From Variovorax sp. PBL-E5 (GTDB lineage: Bacteria > Pseudomonadota > Gammaproteobacteria > Burkholderiales > Burkholderiaceae_C): 64,000 nucleotides of DNA. The stretch is from the NCBI RefSeq assembly GCF_901827185.1, contig NZ_LR594674.1, forward strand, positions 1 to 64,000, read 5' to 3'. The position numbers were made by a program, and so were the translations under genes. Positions 42,979 to 53,321 of the stretch are shown here, one piece after another (the stretch's first letter is position 1; every line of letters begins with the position of its first letter). Under the pieces are notes generated by a model. It was not told the origin of the DNA, searched no databases, and was given only the letters and a program-made list of their open reading frames with translations.

Positions 42979-44888
42979 CAAAAGACAGGTTCAACAACGC
43001 GGTAGGGCCGCAGGTACGCGCCGAGAAGGAGGGGCCTGGCAAGGTCATCCCGGCGCTGGCCGTGCTGTCCCTTGGCGGCGGATTGCAGGCTGCTACGCAG
43101 TTCTTCGCCCATGACTTCAAGTACCAGGCCGCGCTTGGCGCGCACATCAACCACATTTACCCGCCGTGGGGAATCGTCCAGTGGGCCGGCAAGTGGTACG
43201 GCCAGTACCCCGACGCCTTCATGCGCGCCGGAAGCATCGGCGTCACGATTACCGGCGTTGGCCTCATCAGCCTGGTTGTCGCCAAGATGGTGCTGGCGAA
43301 TTCATCGAAGGTGAACGAGTACCTGCACGGCTCGGCCCGCTGGGCGAACGTCAGGGACATTCAGGCGGCCGGCCTCATCCCGCGTGCGCGGTCGTTCTGG
43401 CAAACCATCACCGGCAAGGATGCGGCGGCCAGCTCAGGCGTCTACGTGGGCGCGTGGATCGACAAGAAGGGCAAGCAGCACTACTTGCGCCACAACGGGC
43501 CGGAGCATGTGCTTTGCTATGCGCCGACCCGTTCCGGCAAGGGCGTCGGCCTGGTGGTTCCTACGCTGCTGTCCTGGGGCCATAGCGCAGTCATCACCGA
43601 CCTGAAAGGCGAGCTGTGGGCGCTGACGGCCGGATGGCGGCAGAAGCATGCGAAGAACAAGGTTCTGCGTTTCGAGCCGGCGACGGCCAGCGGTAGCGTT
43701 TGCTGGAACCCACTCGATGAAATCCGCCTTGGCACGGAAAACGAAGTGGGCGACGTGCAGAACCTCGCAACGCTGATCGTTGACCCGGACGGCAAGGGCC
43801 TCGAATCGCACTGGCAAAAGACCAGCCAGGCGCTGCTTGTCGGCGTGATCCTGCATGCGCTCTACAAGGCCAAGGCCGAAGGCACGCCGGCCACGCTGCC
43901 CGGCGTCGATGCCATGCTGGCCGACCCCAACCGCGACATTGGCGAGCTGTGGATGGAAATGACCACCTACAGCCACGTAGACGGCCAGGTCCACCCGGTT
44001 GTCGGCTCTGCCGCCCGCGACATGATGGACCGGCCCGACGAGGAAGCAGGATCGGTGCTGTCCACCGCCAAGTCCTACTTGGCCCTGTACCGCGATCCCA
44101 TCGTGGCCCGCAACGTGAGCAAGTCCGAATTCAAGATCAAGGACTTGATGCACCACGACAACGCGGTGAGTCTCTACATCGTCACGCAGCCAAACGACAA
44201 GGCCCGCCTGCGGCCGTTGGTGCGGGTCATGGTGAACATGATCGTTCGCCTGCTGGCCGACAAGATGGACTTCGAGAACGGCCGTCCGGTGGCGCACTAC
44301 AAGCACCGCATGCTGATGATGCTTGACGAGTTTCCCAGCCTGGGGAAGCTCGAAATCATGCAGGAGTCGCTGGCATTCGTGGCCGGCTACGGCATCAAGT
44401 GCTACCTGATTTGCCAGGACATTAACCAGCTCAAGAGCCGCGAAACCGGCTACGGCCACGACGAGAGCATCACGTCGAACTGCCACGTCCAGAACGCCTA
44501 CCCACCGAACCGCGTTGAGACGGCCGAGCATCTTTCCAAGCTCACCGGCCAGACCACCGTAGCGAAGGAGCAGATCACCACCAGCGGCCGGCGCACGAGC
44601 GCTTTGCTGGGCCAGGTGTCGCGCACGATCCAGGAAGTTCAGCGCCCCTTGCTCACGCCCGATGAGTGCCTGCGCATGCCCGGCCCGGTGAAGACCGAGG
44701 GCGGCGACATTGCAAAGGCCGGCGACATGGTGGTGTACGTCGCGGGCTATCCCGCGATCTACGGCAAGCAGCCACTGTATTTCCAAGACCCGACCTTTCA
44801 GGCGCGGGCGGCGATTCCCGCACCGAAGAACAGCGACAAGCTGCGTAACAGCTTTGTCGCGCCCGCAGGGGAGGGGATCACGATATGA
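42975..44888 (+). CDS. traG: TraG coupling protein (T4CP, VirD4 type)
   Basis: 637-residue inner-membrane ATPase that links the relaxosome to the Trb channel; RK2 TraG has 635. N-terminal membrane segments lie near residues 20-35 and 78-105. Walker A is CYAPTRSGKGVGLVVPTLLS and Walker B is RMLMMLDEFPSLGKLEIMQE. The start overlaps the traI stop and the end overlaps traF (ATGA), indicating translational coupling along traJIHGFEDC. Confidence 0.97.
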   Translation: MTKDRFNNAVGPQVRAEKEGPGKVIPALAVLSLGGGLQAATQFFAHDFKYQAALGAHINHIYPPWGIVQWAGKWYGQYPDAFMRAGSIGVTITGVGLISLVVAKMVLANSSKVNEYLHGSARWANVRDIQAAGLIPRARSFWQTITGKDAAASSGVYVGAWIDKKGKQHYLRHNGPEHVLCYAPTRSGKGVGLVVPTLLSWGHSAVITDLKGELWALTAGWRQKHAKNKVLRFEPATASGSVCWNPLDEIRLGTENEVGDVQNLATLIVDPDGKGLESHWQKTSQALLVGVILHALYKAKAEGTPATLPGVDAMLADPNRDIGELWMEMTTYSHVDGQVHPVVGSAARDMMDRPDEEAGSVLSTAKSYLALYRDPIVARNVSKSEFKIKDLMHHDNAVSLYIVTQPNDKARLRPLVRVMVNMIVRLLADKMDFENGRPVAHYKHRMLMMLDEFPSLGKLEIMQESLAFVAGYGIKCYLICQDINQLKSRETGYGHDESITSNCHVQNAYPPNRVETAEHLSKLTGQTTVAKEQITTSGRRTSALLGQVSRTIQEVQRPLLTPDECLRMPGPVKTEGGDIAKAGDMVVYVAGYPAIYGKQPLYFQDPTFQARAAIPAPKNSDKLRNSFVAPAGEGITI

Positions 44889-45421
44889 GCCGCTTGCTGA
44901 AACGGATCACCATCGGCACCGCCATCGGCGGCGCTGCCGTGCTCGCCTTGGGCGTTGCCTGCTATGCAGCCGGTGCCCGCGTCAACACCACGAAGAGCAT
45001 TCCCGTCGGCCTCTATTGGGCAAGCAGCGCGCCGGTAGAGAAGGGCGCTTACGTCATGTTTTGCCCGCCGCAAGTCGGCGTGTTCGGTGACGCCAAGGAA
45101 CGGGGCTACATCGGGGGCGGGTTCTGCCCTGGCGGCTACGGCTACCTCATGAAAAAGGTTTTAGCCGCTAAAGCCGATGCCGTCACCGTGGCCGATGACG
45201 GCGTGCGAGTGAATGGCGCACTGCTGCCACTGAGCGCACCGCTCAAGACCGACAAGGCTGGCCGGCCCTTGCCGCGCTACCAGACCAACAGCTACGAGCT
45301 GGGCAATTCCGAGGTGCTGCTTATGTCGGACGTGAGCGGCACATCGTTCGACGGCCGCTACTTCGGGCCGGTCAACGTTTCGCAAATCAAGACCGTGATC
45401 GTCCCGGTCATCACCTGGTAG
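44885..45421 (+). CDS. traF: TraF, pilin-processing serine protease
   Basis: 178-residue signal-peptidase-like protein that trims and cyclises the TrbC pilin in IncP plasmids. The N-terminus has a membrane segment (GGAAVLALGVACYAAGARV). The Ser-Lys dyad fits S38 in NTTKSIPVGLYW and a lysine at 90/91 in GYLMKKVLAAKADAV. A KorB operator lies inside the gene at the lysine codons. Confidence 0.94.
   Translation: MSRLLKRITIGTAIGGAAVLALGVACYAAGARVNTTKSIPVGLYWASSAPVEKGAYVMFCPPQVGVFGDAKERGYIGGGFCPGGYGYLMKKVLAAKADAVTVADDGVRVNGALLPLSAPLKTDKAGRPLPRYQTNSYELGNSEVLLMSDVSGTSFDGRYFGPVNVSQIKTVIVPVITW
45160..45172. promoter_or_regulatory. intragenic KorB operator in traF
   Basis: TTTAGCCGCTAAA within codons for VLAAK. 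It is a perfect OB inside coding sequence. Confidence 0.88.
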
Positions 45422-45429
45422 GAGGCACC

Positions 45430-47622
45430 ATGCGTTTGTTCATTGCAGAAAAGCCCGACCTGGCGAAAGCCATTGTCGAAGGCTTGGGAGGCGGAAGCCG
45501 CAAGGACGGGTACTACGACTGCGGCGGCGACTATGTGGCCTGGTGCTACGGCCACATGCTGCAACTGCTGGACCCCGAGGACTACGACGAGCGATACAGC
45601 AAATGGAACATGGACGACCTGCCCATGTCCCATATTCCTTGGAAGAAGAAGCCCAGCGGTGACAAGGGCGCGAAGGACCAGCTCAAGGTCATTCTCGGCC
45701 TGTTGAAGAAAGCCAGCAGCGTCGTCAACGCTGGCGACCCCGACGATGAAGGGCAGCTTCTTGTCGATGAAATCCTGGAGTACGCCGGCTGCACTCTTCC
45801 GGTGAAGCGGGTTCTCATCAACGACAACAACACCAAGGTTGTGCGCAAGGCGCTGGAGAGCATGCGCGACAACCGCGAGTTCGCCGGCCTGTCGGCCGCC
45901 GCCGAGGCCCGCAGCGTGGGCGACCAGCTCTACGGCTACAACATGACCCGCGCCTACACCCTGGCGGCCCGCCAGAAGGGCTACCAGGGCGTCATGAGCG
46001 TGGGCCGGGTGCAGACCCCCATCGTCGGCCTTGTCGTGCGCCGCACGCGGGCATTCAAGGCCCACAAGAAGGCGTACTACTACAACGTCACCGGACGGTT
46101 TGAGGTCGAAGGCGTTGCCTTCCCTGCGCGGTATCAGATCGTTGAAGCCGATCCAGTGGACGAGAAGGGCCGGCTGATCGAAGAGCAGCATGCCCAGGCC
46201 ATCGCGGATGCCGTCAAGGGCAAGCCTGCGCGAATCGTCAGCGCCGACACCAAGCAGAAAGAACAGCATCCGCCCTTGCCTTACAACCTGTTGAAGCTGC
46301 AAACCGATGCCTCCCGCAAGTTCGGTTTCAAGCCCGACCAGACCAAGGACATAACGCAGTCGCTGCGCGAAAAGCACAAGCTCATCACGTACAACCGCAG
46401 CGACTGCGAATACCTCAGCGACGAGCAGCACGGGGACGCGCCGGGCGTGCTGGCGGCGATCACGCAGACCGCGCCCATGTTGGCCGCCGTTGCGCAGCGG
46501 GCCGATCCCTCGATCAAGAGCCGGGCCTTCAATTCGTCCAAGGTTTCCGCCCACCACGGGATCATTCCAACAGAGGCGACGGCGAACCTGGCGGCGTTGA
46601 GCGAGGGGGAACAGAAGATCTATTTGCTGATCGCCCGCGCCTACATCGCGCAGTTCTGGCCCAAGCACCAATACGACCAGACCGATGTGCTGGTGGAGTC
46701 CGAGGGGCACCGCTTCGCCGTGCGCTCCAACGTCACCACGCGCCAAGGCTGGCTTGTTCTCTACAAGAACGACGCGGGCAATGAAGACCTGGAAGGCGAC
46801 GAGAACGACCTGTCCATCGACATACGCACGCTGCGCGACGGCCAGGCCGGCGTCTGCGTCGATGCCGAGGCCGCCAAGCAGGAAACGAAGCCGCAGCCGC
46901 TCTACACGATGGCGACCCTGCTAGGGGACTTGACCCGCGTTGCCAAGTACATCCGCGACGACCGCCTGCGCAAGCTGCTGCTGGAGAAGGACAAGGGCAA
47001 GGAAGGCGAGCATGGCGGCATCGGGACGCCGGCCACGCGAGACAGCATCATCGCCACGCTCTTCGAGCGCGCCTACCTGGTCGAGCAAGGCAAGAACATC
47101 GTGCCCACACCCACGGCCGAAGAGTTCTACGACGCCCTGCCCGACCAGGCCAAATTCCCCGACATGACCGCGCTCTGGCATGAGCAGCAGAAGGCCATCC
47201 AGGCCGGCCAGCGCGACACCGAATCATTCGTGCGCGAGCTGATGGACTACATCGCTGGCGAGGTGGCCGGCGTGAAGGAAAACGGGCTGGCAATCAAGGT
47301 TGACACGCACCCTTGCCCGCTCTGCGCCAAGCCGTTGCGCCGCATCAAGAAGAAGGAAAAGAACGAGTTCTTTTGGGGATGCACCGGCTTCGCCGATGGC
47401 TGCAAGTTCGTCTGCGAAGACAAGGCCGGCAAGCCCGTGCCGCGAGAGACGCCAAAGGTGTCGGAGCTGCACAAGTGCATGGCTTGCGGCAGCGGCTTGT
47501 CTAGGCGGGCCAGCACGAAGAAGAAAGGCATGTTCTGGTGGGGTTGCAGCAACTACCCGACATGCACACAGACCTATCCCGACATCAAGGGCAAGCCCGA
47601 TTACAGCAAACCGAAGGAGTGA
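45430..47622 (+). CDS. traE: TraE, plasmid DNA topoisomerase III
   Basis: 730-residue type IA topoisomerase. The N-terminal Toprim domain is visible ([40 protein letters not shown]). The gate region has [18 protein letters not shown], and the active tyrosine lies in [18 protein letters not shown]. Two C-terminal zinc ribbons follow ([10 protein letters not shown]...; [10 protein letters not shown]...). It may decatenate or relax plasmid during transfer; non-essential in RK2. GGAGG precedes the start. Confidence 0.96.
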   Translation: MRLFIAEKPDLAKAIVEGLGGGSRKDGYYDCGGDYVAWCYGHMLQLLDPEDYDERYSKWNMDDLPMSHIPWKKKPSGDKGAKDQLKVILGLLKKASSVVNAGDPDDEGQLLVDEILEYAGCTLPVKRVLINDNNTKVVRKALESMRDNREFAGLSAAAEARSVGDQLYGYNMTRAYTLAARQKGYQGVMSVGRVQTPIVGLVVRRTRAFKAHKKAYYYNVTGRFEVEGVAFPARYQIVEADPVDEKGRLIEEQHAQAIADAVKGKPARIVSADTKQKEQHPPLPYNLLKLQTDASRKFGFKPDQTKDITQSLREKHKLITYNRSDCEYLSDEQHGDAPGVLAAITQTAPMLAAVAQRADPSIKSRAFNSSKVSAHHGIIPTEATANLAALSEGEQKIYLLIARAYIAQFWPKHQYDQTDVLVESEGHRFAVRSNVTTRQGWLVLYKNDAGNEDLEGDENDLSIDIRTLRDGQAGVCVDAEAAKQETKPQPLYTMATLLGDLTRVAKYIRDDRLRKLLLEKDKGKEGEHGGIGTPATRDSIIATLFERAYLVEQGKNIVPTPTAEEFYDALPDQAKFPDMTALWHEQQKAIQAGQRDTESFVRELMDYIAGEVAGVKENGLAIKVDTHPCPLCAKPLRRIKKKEKNEFFWGCTGFADGCKFVCEDKAGKPVPRETPKVSELHKCMACGSGLSRRASTKKKGMFWWGCSNYPTCTQTYPDIKGKPDYSKPKE

Positions 47623-47626
47623 TGAC

Positions 47627-48004
47627 ATGACCCAGCAAACCAACGACCAGGCCGCCGAAGTGATCCCGGCCATTGACGACGCCGCAGCCAGCGCGGAAGC
47701 CTTGCGCGAGAAGCTGACCGATGCACAGACGCCCGGCTACCAGGCCGAATTCGATCCCGACGAGGCCGACCGTGCCGGCGCGTTCGCAGAAGACGCCTTG
47801 AGCGAAGGCGATGCCCTCGCCAGCACCGACGACCTGGCCGACCTGGCCGGCGATGGGTCGCTGGAGCCGGCATTCCTTGACGATGACGGCCCGAGCGCAG
47901 ACCTCCCGCGCATCGTCTCGACCACCAACGCCCGCAAGCTGTACGAGCTGCGCCCCGGCGAGTCGGTCGCCCAGGCCGCCGCACGCAAGGCCAAGGAGGG
48001 CTGA
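47627..48004 (+). CDS. traD: TraD, small acidic transfer-region protein
   Basis: 125-residue acidic protein between traE and traC, the position and size of RK2 TraD (129 aa). It begins [20 protein letters not shown]. The Asp/Glu/Ala-rich body and C-terminal [20 protein letters not shown] are visible; the function is unknown. traC starts three bases after the stop. Confidence 0.88.
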   Translation: MTQQTNDQAAEVIPAIDDAAASAEALREKLTDAQTPGYQAEFDPDEADRAGAFAEDALSEGDALASTDDLADLAGDGSLEPAFLDDDGPSADLPRIVSTTNARKLYELRPGESVAQAAARKAKEG

Positions 48005-48007
48005 TCC

Positions 48008-51000
48008 ATGCCCATCACGAAAGCCGAGGCGCAGGAGGTGACGCGGGCCTTTGTCCGCGACTACCCCGGCGCGCTTGAGCTGGCCTACAAATTCCGCGAG
48101 GACGCCGCCGAGCTGTACGGGCCGCGAGCCGCCGAAGTGCCCCAGGACATGAAAGGCGGCTACGTCCCGAAGGAGACGCAGCACGCCGGCCGTGCCTACC
48201 GTGGCCGCGTGGACGTGCCCCTGGCGAACGTGGAGGATGCCGGCGACCTGCTGCTGACGCTGCGGCACGAGGTGTTGGGCCACTACGGAGCCAACACCTT
48301 CGCGCCGGCAGAGAAGCGTGCCTTGCTGGACGGCCTGGTGGCCGCCCGCGAGGAACCCAGCCTCAAACCGCTATGGGACGACATAGACCGGCGTTACGCC
48401 GGCTATCCCGTGGACGTGCGCGCCGAGGAAGTCTTTGCCCTGTACTGCGAGGGCATCGAGCCAAGCCATCACCAGGGCGCGGACCTCTTCGCCCAGGGCA
48501 CAGACCAGGTGCGGCAGAAGGGCCAGCAGTCATTCGCGGAAACCTGCATCGCCCGCGTGCGGCCCATGCAGGCGGACGACTTGCACAACATCGTGTGCGT
48601 CGTCGCTCAGGGCCTGCACGACCGATCCAGGACGCAGCAGACCTTTCCGCAGATCAACGAGCTATTCAGAAGGGACGACAAGATGGAGCCGAAAAAGCCA
48701 TTTCACGAGACAGTGGCCGAGAAGCTGATCGAGCAATTGAAAGAGGGCACCGCTCCATGGCAAAAGCCGTGGGAGCCTGGTCAACCTGGTGCTTTCATTC
48801 CGACGAACCCGACCACCGGCAAGCGCTACCGGGGCATCAACGCTATCCAGCTCATGAGCCAGGGCCACAGCGACCAGCGCTGGATGACCTACAAGCAGGC
48901 GGCTGCCGTTGGTGCCCAGGTGCGCAAGGGCGAGAAGGGAACGCCGATCCAATACTGGAAGTTCAGCGACGAGCAGATCAAGACCGACGCGGACGGCAAG
49001 CCCGTCCTTGATGCACAGGGCGAGCCGGTCAAGCAGTCGGTCAAGCTGGAGCGGCCGAGGGTGTTCTTTGCGACGGTGTTCAACGCCGAGCAGATCGACG
49101 GGCTTCCACCGCTGCAACCGCGCAAGCAACAGGATTGGACGGCCGTGGAGCGCGCCGAACACATCCTGCAGGCGTCCGGTGCCGTGATCCGCCACGGCGA
49201 GCAGAACCGGGCGTTCTACCGCCCGGCGACGGACAGCATCCACATGCCCGACAAGGGGCAGTTCCCCACGGCCGACAACTACTACGCGACCGCGCTCCAC
49301 GAGCTGGGCCACTGGACCGGCCACGAGTCGCGCCTTGATCGAGACTTGTCCAATCCATTCGGGTCCGAGGGGTACGCCAAGGAAGAGCTGCGGGCGGAAA
49401 TCGCCAGCATGATCTTGGGCGACGAGCTGGGCATCGGCCACGATCCCGGCCAGCACGTCGCCTATGTGGGTTCGTGGATCAAGGCGCTGCAGGACGATCC
49501 GCTGGAGATTTTCCGGGCCGCTGCAGATGCCGAGAAGATTCAAGACTATGTGCTGGGCCTGGAGCAGCAACAGGTGCAGGAGCAGGACCAGCAGCAGCAG
49601 CGCCAGGCGCTGCCGGAGACACAAGCTGAAAGTGTTGTGGCCGCGCTGGAGTCGGCCGGCTGGGTGCGCAGCGATGGCGCTGCCATCGCGTCCAAGTCGT
49701 TCGATACGGTGAACGGTAAGAACGATGCACATGCGTTCATCACGGCCGGCGATGGCATCAACCGCACTTTGCAATTCCAGTACCTCAGCGAAGGGCGCAA
49801 CGTGGTGGCGGCAGATGGCGCGCTCATTCCAGTAGGTGCGACGGCCGAGCAGGCCGCCCGAATTGCGACAGCCGCCGCCGCACGGGCCGATAAGTCGATT
49901 CAGGATTCCTACGGCGTCCGCGTTGCCGCCATGTTGGACGAAGGGAAGCAGCAGGAGGCGAACATGCAAGCACAACAAGCCAAGCGGGCCGAGGCGGCCT
50001 ACATCGAGCGCGTACTAGAAGCCGTCACGCGGGTGTCCGACCCGGCCGCCCTGCAGACGAGCGAGAAATTCGAGCTGGCCGAGCGGCGCAACGCCATCAT
50101 CTTGACGGCCGACGCACGCACCATCAGCCCGGCATCGTTCCAGCAGAGCGCGAAGGAAGGCTTCGGCGTGGACATGCCGGCCGATTGGAACGGTCGAATC
50201 CATGTGCAGGGCAACGTGACGCAACAGATCGACGGCAAGCCTCACGTCGCCGCAGCACATTCCCTTGGCGTTGAACCGGAGTTCTTCGGGGTCTACGCGC
50301 AGCACGAGGACGGCACGCATCAGTGGCTGGCCGACTTCCCATCCGTCACCGAGGCCGACGAGCTGGCCGACCAGCTGCGCATGGTCGATGCCATTACCGA
50401 GCAGAACCCGCACGAGCAGGCGGCCAAGCTGGCCCGCGTGCTCGAAAACGCGGTGCGCCGCGACCCGAACAGCACGGACGAGCAAATTTCAGCCGCTAAA
50501 GAGGCCCGCAAGGATGCCGAGGGCGCGGCCATGCTCAACGATGCCGACATGCAGCGCCGAATCGCCGAGTTCGAGCGGGAACGGGGCCAGCAGCAGGCCG
50601 CAGCGCCGGCAGCGCAGTCCCCGAGCCAGATCAAGGCCGAGGCCCAGGCGCAAAAGACCTTCATCCAAGTGCCCTACCGCGAGAAAGACGAGGCGAAGGC
50701 GCTGGGTGCGAAGTGGGACCGGCAGGAACAGTCCTGGTACGTTCCGGCCGGTGTCGCTGCAGGCCCCTTCGCAAAATGGGCGCAGGGGGCCGCTACGGCC
50801 GCCGTAGACGCGCCGCAGGCCGTGCAGACGACCGAAGGCCCCACCGTGGGCCGCAAAGCGGCCCAGGAGCGGGAATACCTGGCTGTTCCCTACGGCGAGC
50901 GCATCGCGGCCAAGGCGGCCGGCGCCGAGTGGGACAAGGTAGCGAAGTCCTGGTATGCCGGCCCGAAGGCCGACATGGAGAAGCTGGCCCGCTGGAAGCC

Positions 51001-52186
51001 CGAGAACGTGCCCGACCAGCAGGGGCCGGCCATGACGCCGCAGGAAGAGTTTGCCGATGCGCTGCGCTCCATCGGCTGCGTGGTCAGCGGCGAGCATCCC
51101 ATCATGGACGGCAAGAAACACCGCATCAGCGTGGAAGGCGAGAAGCCCAGCGAGAAAGCCGGCTCGGGTTTCTATGTCGGCCATCTTGACGGACACCCTG
51201 CCGGCTACATGAAGAACAACAAGACCGGCATCGACATGAAATGGAAGTCCAAGGGCTACACCCTCGATCCCGAAGAGAAGGCACGCATGGCGGCCGAGGC
51301 CGCCACCAAGCTGCAGGCCCGCGAAGCCGAGCAGGCTCAGGCCCACGAAGCGACCGCGCAACGTGTCGGCCGCCAGATGGCCGACCTGGTGCCGGTCGAG
51401 CAGCCGACGCCCTACATGCAGGCCAAGGGCATCGAGCCGCAGGCCGGCGTCTTCACCGACCGCGCAGGCCAGAAGACCTACATCCCCGCAACGGACGTGG
51501 ACGGCAAGCAGTGGACGATGCAATACATCCAGGAGGACGGCACAAAGCGGTTTGCGAAGGACAGCCGCAAGGAAGGTTGCTTCCATGTCGTCGGCGGCAT
51601 GGATGCGCTGGCCCAGGCCCCCGCCCTTGTGATCGGTGAAGGCTATGCGACTGCCGGCAGCTTGTCGCAATCGCTGGGCTTCGCCACCGTGGCCGCGTTC
51701 GACTCGGGGAACCTGCCGGCCGTTGCGAAGGCGCTGCACGAGAAATTCCCGGACAAGCCCGTCATCATCGCCGGCGACGATGACCGCCACCTGGAGCTGA
51801 CGCAGGGCGTCAACCCAGGCAAGGCGAAGGCCCAGGAGGCCGCGAAGATCACCGGAGGCAAGGCAATGCTGCCGATCTTTGCGCCGGGCGAGAACAGCTA
51901 TCCCGCTGGCCTTCCACCCGTCACCCCGGACAAGTTCAGGGAGCATCAGCGCACCGGGACGACACTCAGCGACCAGCAGCTTGCCGCGCTCGATCACATG
52001 AAGGGCAAGACCGACTTCAACGACCTGGCGAACAAGAGCGTGCTGGGCAAGGAAGGGATCGACCGCCAGGTGCGGGCCGCCGTCCATGACGTGATCGAGA
52101 AGCACCAGGCGCGTATCGAGCAGCAGCAACAGCGCGTGCAACGACAGGACCAACCGTTGCAGCCGCGCCGCGCTGCGAAAATCTGA
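48008..52186 (+). CDS. traC: TraC DNA primase (long form, with ArdC-like domain)
   Basis: 1392-residue primase that can be carried into the recipient with the T-strand. Residues about 1-220 form an extra N-terminal domain with an HExxxH motif (RHEVLGHYGANTF, H87/E88/H92). A second start at 48683 (MEPKKPFHETVAEKLIEQLK), with AGAAGGGA upstream, would give a shorter isoform beginning at an ArdC-like single-strand-binding domain with HELGH (about 431-435) of antirestriction metalloproteins. The primase Toprim-like motif EGYATAGSL lies near residue 1210 and a DDDRH motif near 1255. Length and domain fusion fit the IncP-1 beta TraC rather than the 1061-residue RK2 protein. Two KYxxK-type DUF repeats (KTFIQVPYREKDEAKALGAK; YLAVPYGERIAAKAAGAEWD) are present. 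Confidence 0.95.
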   Translation: MPITKAEAQEVTRAFVRDYPGALELAYKFREDAAELYGPRAAEVPQDMKGGYVPKETQHAGRAYRGRVDVPLANVEDAGDLLLTLRHEVLGHYGANTFAPAEKRALLDGLVAAREEPSLKPLWDDIDRRYAGYPVDVRAEEVFALYCEGIEPSHHQGADLFAQGTDQVRQKGQQSFAETCIARVRPMQADDLHNIVCVVAQGLHDRSRTQQTFPQINELFRRDDKMEPKKPFHETVAEKLIEQLKEGTAPWQKPWEPGQPGAFIPTNPTTGKRYRGINAIQLMSQGHSDQRWMTYKQAAAVGAQVRKGEKGTPIQYWKFSDEQIKTDADGKPVLDAQGEPVKQSVKLERPRVFFATVFNAEQIDGLPPLQPRKQQDWTAVERAEHILQASGAVIRHGEQNRAFYRPATDSIHMPDKGQFPTADNYYATALHELGHWTGHESRLDRDLSNPFGSEGYAKEELRAEIASMILGDELGIGHDPGQHVAYVGSWIKALQDDPLEIFRAAADAEKIQDYVLGLEQQQVQEQDQQQQRQALPETQAESVVAALESAGWVRSDGAAIASKSFDTVNGKNDAHAFITAGDGINRTLQFQYLSEGRNVVAADGALIPVGATAEQAARIATAAAARADKSIQDSYGVRVAAMLDEGKQQEANMQAQQAKRAEAAYIERVLEAVTRVSDPAALQTSEKFELAERRNAIILTADARTISPASFQQSAKEGFGVDMPADWNGRIHVQGNVTQQIDGKPHVAAAHSLGVEPEFFGVYAQHEDGTHQWLADFPSVTEADELADQLRMVDAITEQNPHEQAAKLARVLENAVRRDPNSTDEQISAAKEARKDAEGAAMLNDADMQRRIAEFERERGQQQAAAPAAQSPSQIKAEAQAQKTFIQVPYREKDEAKALGAKWDRQEQSWYVPAGVAAGPFAKWAQGAATAAVDAPQAVQTTEGPTVGRKAAQEREYLAVPYGERIAAKAAGAEWDKVAKSWYAGPKADMEKLARWKPENVPDQQGPAMTPQEEFADALRSIGCVVSGEHPIMDGKKHRISVEGEKPSEKAGSGFYVGHLDGHPAGYMKNNKTGIDMKWKSKGYTLDPEEKARMAAEAATKLQAREAEQAQAHEATAQRVGRQMADLVPVEQPTPYMQAKGIEPQAGVFTDRAGQKTYIPATDVDGKQWTMQYIQEDGTKRFAKDSRKEGCFHVVGGMDALAQAPALVIGEGYATAGSLSQSLGFATVAAFDSGNLPAVAKALHEKFPDKPVIIAGDDDRHLELTQGVNPGKAKAQEAAKITGGKAMLPIFAPGENSYPAGLPPVTPDKFREHQRTGTTLSDQQLAALDHMKGKTDFNDLANKSVLGKEGIDRQVRAAVHDVIEKHQARIEQQQQRVQRQDQPLQPRRAAKI

Positions 52187-52272
52187 CAACGGATTTAACG
52201 AACCGCCCGCATAATGGCTGCACTGTGTGAGCGGGTTCCTCCCTCCCTCCCTACCGCTCCGCAGCCTCCCTT

Positions 52273-52303
52273 GCCGCCTCGCACCCCGAGGCGGCTTTTT
52301 TTT
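52273..52303 (+). terminator. traC rho-independent terminator
   Basis: GCCGCCTCG-cacccc-CGAGGCGGC followed by eight T. Confidence 0.9.
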
Positions 52304-52500
52304 GCCCCTGCCGCGCATCGAGCATGCACGCGGCGGCCGTGGCCAACCTGGTCGAGATCTACTGCAGCAGATCCCGAACGAGATCCACGCCGGCCAATTT
52401 GGGTAGCCAAAATCGACCCGGCCAATTTGACCCGTGGCGCGAGTTCTTGGCCCCCTGTAGCATGACCAGCTCATTTGCGTATACCCTAAAAGGCCATGCC
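52304..52500. other. parA upstream region, candidate multimer-resolution site
   Basis: No gene. It contains short repeats GGCCAATTTG (52393 and 52428 regions) and GATCTACTGCAGCAGATC (52364-52381, near-palindromic), and a GTATAC step near 52480. ParA-type resolvases act at a site next to their gene, so this is the likely res and promoter region. Confidence 0.5.
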
Positions 52501-53175
52501 ATGACGACAAAGAGGAAGACGACCAGCTCGGCCGCGCCGGTCAAGGTTGCCCGCATCTACATGCGAGTAAGCACCGAAGCGCAGGATTTGGAGCGACAGG
52601 AAGGTATCGCGCAGGCCGCAAGGGCGGCCGGGTACTACGTCGCCGGCATTTATCGGGAAAAGGCATCAGGGGCACGCGCTGACCGTCCCGAGCTGCTGCG
52701 CATGATTGACGATCTGCAACCCGGTGAAATCGTGGTGGCTGAGAAGATCGACCGCATCAGCCGCCTACCCTTGGCCGAAGCCGAAAGGCTTGTGGCCTCG
52801 ATACGCGCCAAGGGTGCCCGGCTATCGGTGCCCGGCATCATCGACTTGGACGAACTGGCGGCCGAAGCACAGGGCGTGCCCCGCATCGTCTTGGAGTCCG
52901 TGCAGGACATGCTTTTGAAACTGGCCCTGCAAATGGCCCACGAGGACTACGAGGACAGGCGCGAACGCCAGCGCCAAGGCATTGAGCTGGCGAAGGCTGC
53001 GGGCCGCTATGCTGGCCGCACGCCCGATACCGCCACACATGCCCGCATCGTGGCCCTGCGCGAAGGCGGTAAGAGCATCGCGGAAACGGCAAGGCTGGCC
53101 GGATGCAGTCAAAGCCAAGTGAAGCGCATATGCGCGATGGCGTTACCAGCGGTTGGCGACATGAAGGAGCCCTAG
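52501..53175 (+). CDS. parA: ParA serine resolvase (multimer resolution)
   Basis: 224-residue serine recombinase that resolves plasmid multimers. The catalytic serine is in RIYMRVSTEAQDLERQEG; the arginine-rich active-site segment is VVAEKIDRISRLPLAEAERL; and the C-terminal helix-turn-helix is KSIAETARLAGCSQSQVKRI. The start at 52501 gives a normal N-terminus; an in-frame ATG at 52462 exists. Its neighbours on the right are foreign, and a second, diverged parA 3' end lies at 55697-55981, so the par locus has been rearranged. Confidence 0.92.
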   Translation: MTTKRKTTSSAAPVKVARIYMRVSTEAQDLERQEGIAQAARAAGYYVAGIYREKASGARADRPELLRMIDDLQPGEIVVAEKIDRISRLPLAEAERLVASIRAKGARLSVPGIIDLDELAAEAQGVPRIVLESVQDMLLKLALQMAHEDYEDRRERQRQGIELAKAAGRYAGRTPDTATHARIVALREGGKSIAETARLAGCSQSQVKRICAMALPAVGDMKEP

Positions 53176-53321
53176 GTCATAAACCTGTCACTATATAGGA
53201 AGGCTAAGCCCAACCGGACTGCGAAGCGGTACTAAACTCATTCTCGCATTTAAAGCATCAATTACTCTACTCGGCAGTGTTATTAATTCGGTGCACGGTT
53301 CACGCCCTCCTATAGGAGGGT
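53176..53321 (+). promoter_or_regulatory. AT-richer leader of the ATPase gene with ribosome-site hairpin
   Basis: 146-bp leader. CCCTCCTATAGGAGGG (53305-53320) is a perfect 16-bp palindrome that contains the AGGAGG ribosome site and ends one base before the ATG. It could hide the ribosome site in the mRNA, or act as an operator. Possible promoter elements TTGTCA-like and TATATA lie near 53190-53200, but no clear pair is seen. Confidence 0.55.

Noticed and set aside
50484..50501. KorB operator in traC (TTCAGCCGCTAAA)
   Set aside because: Deviates from the palindrome at one arm (C in place of T). KorB sites are usually exact, so it was not listed.
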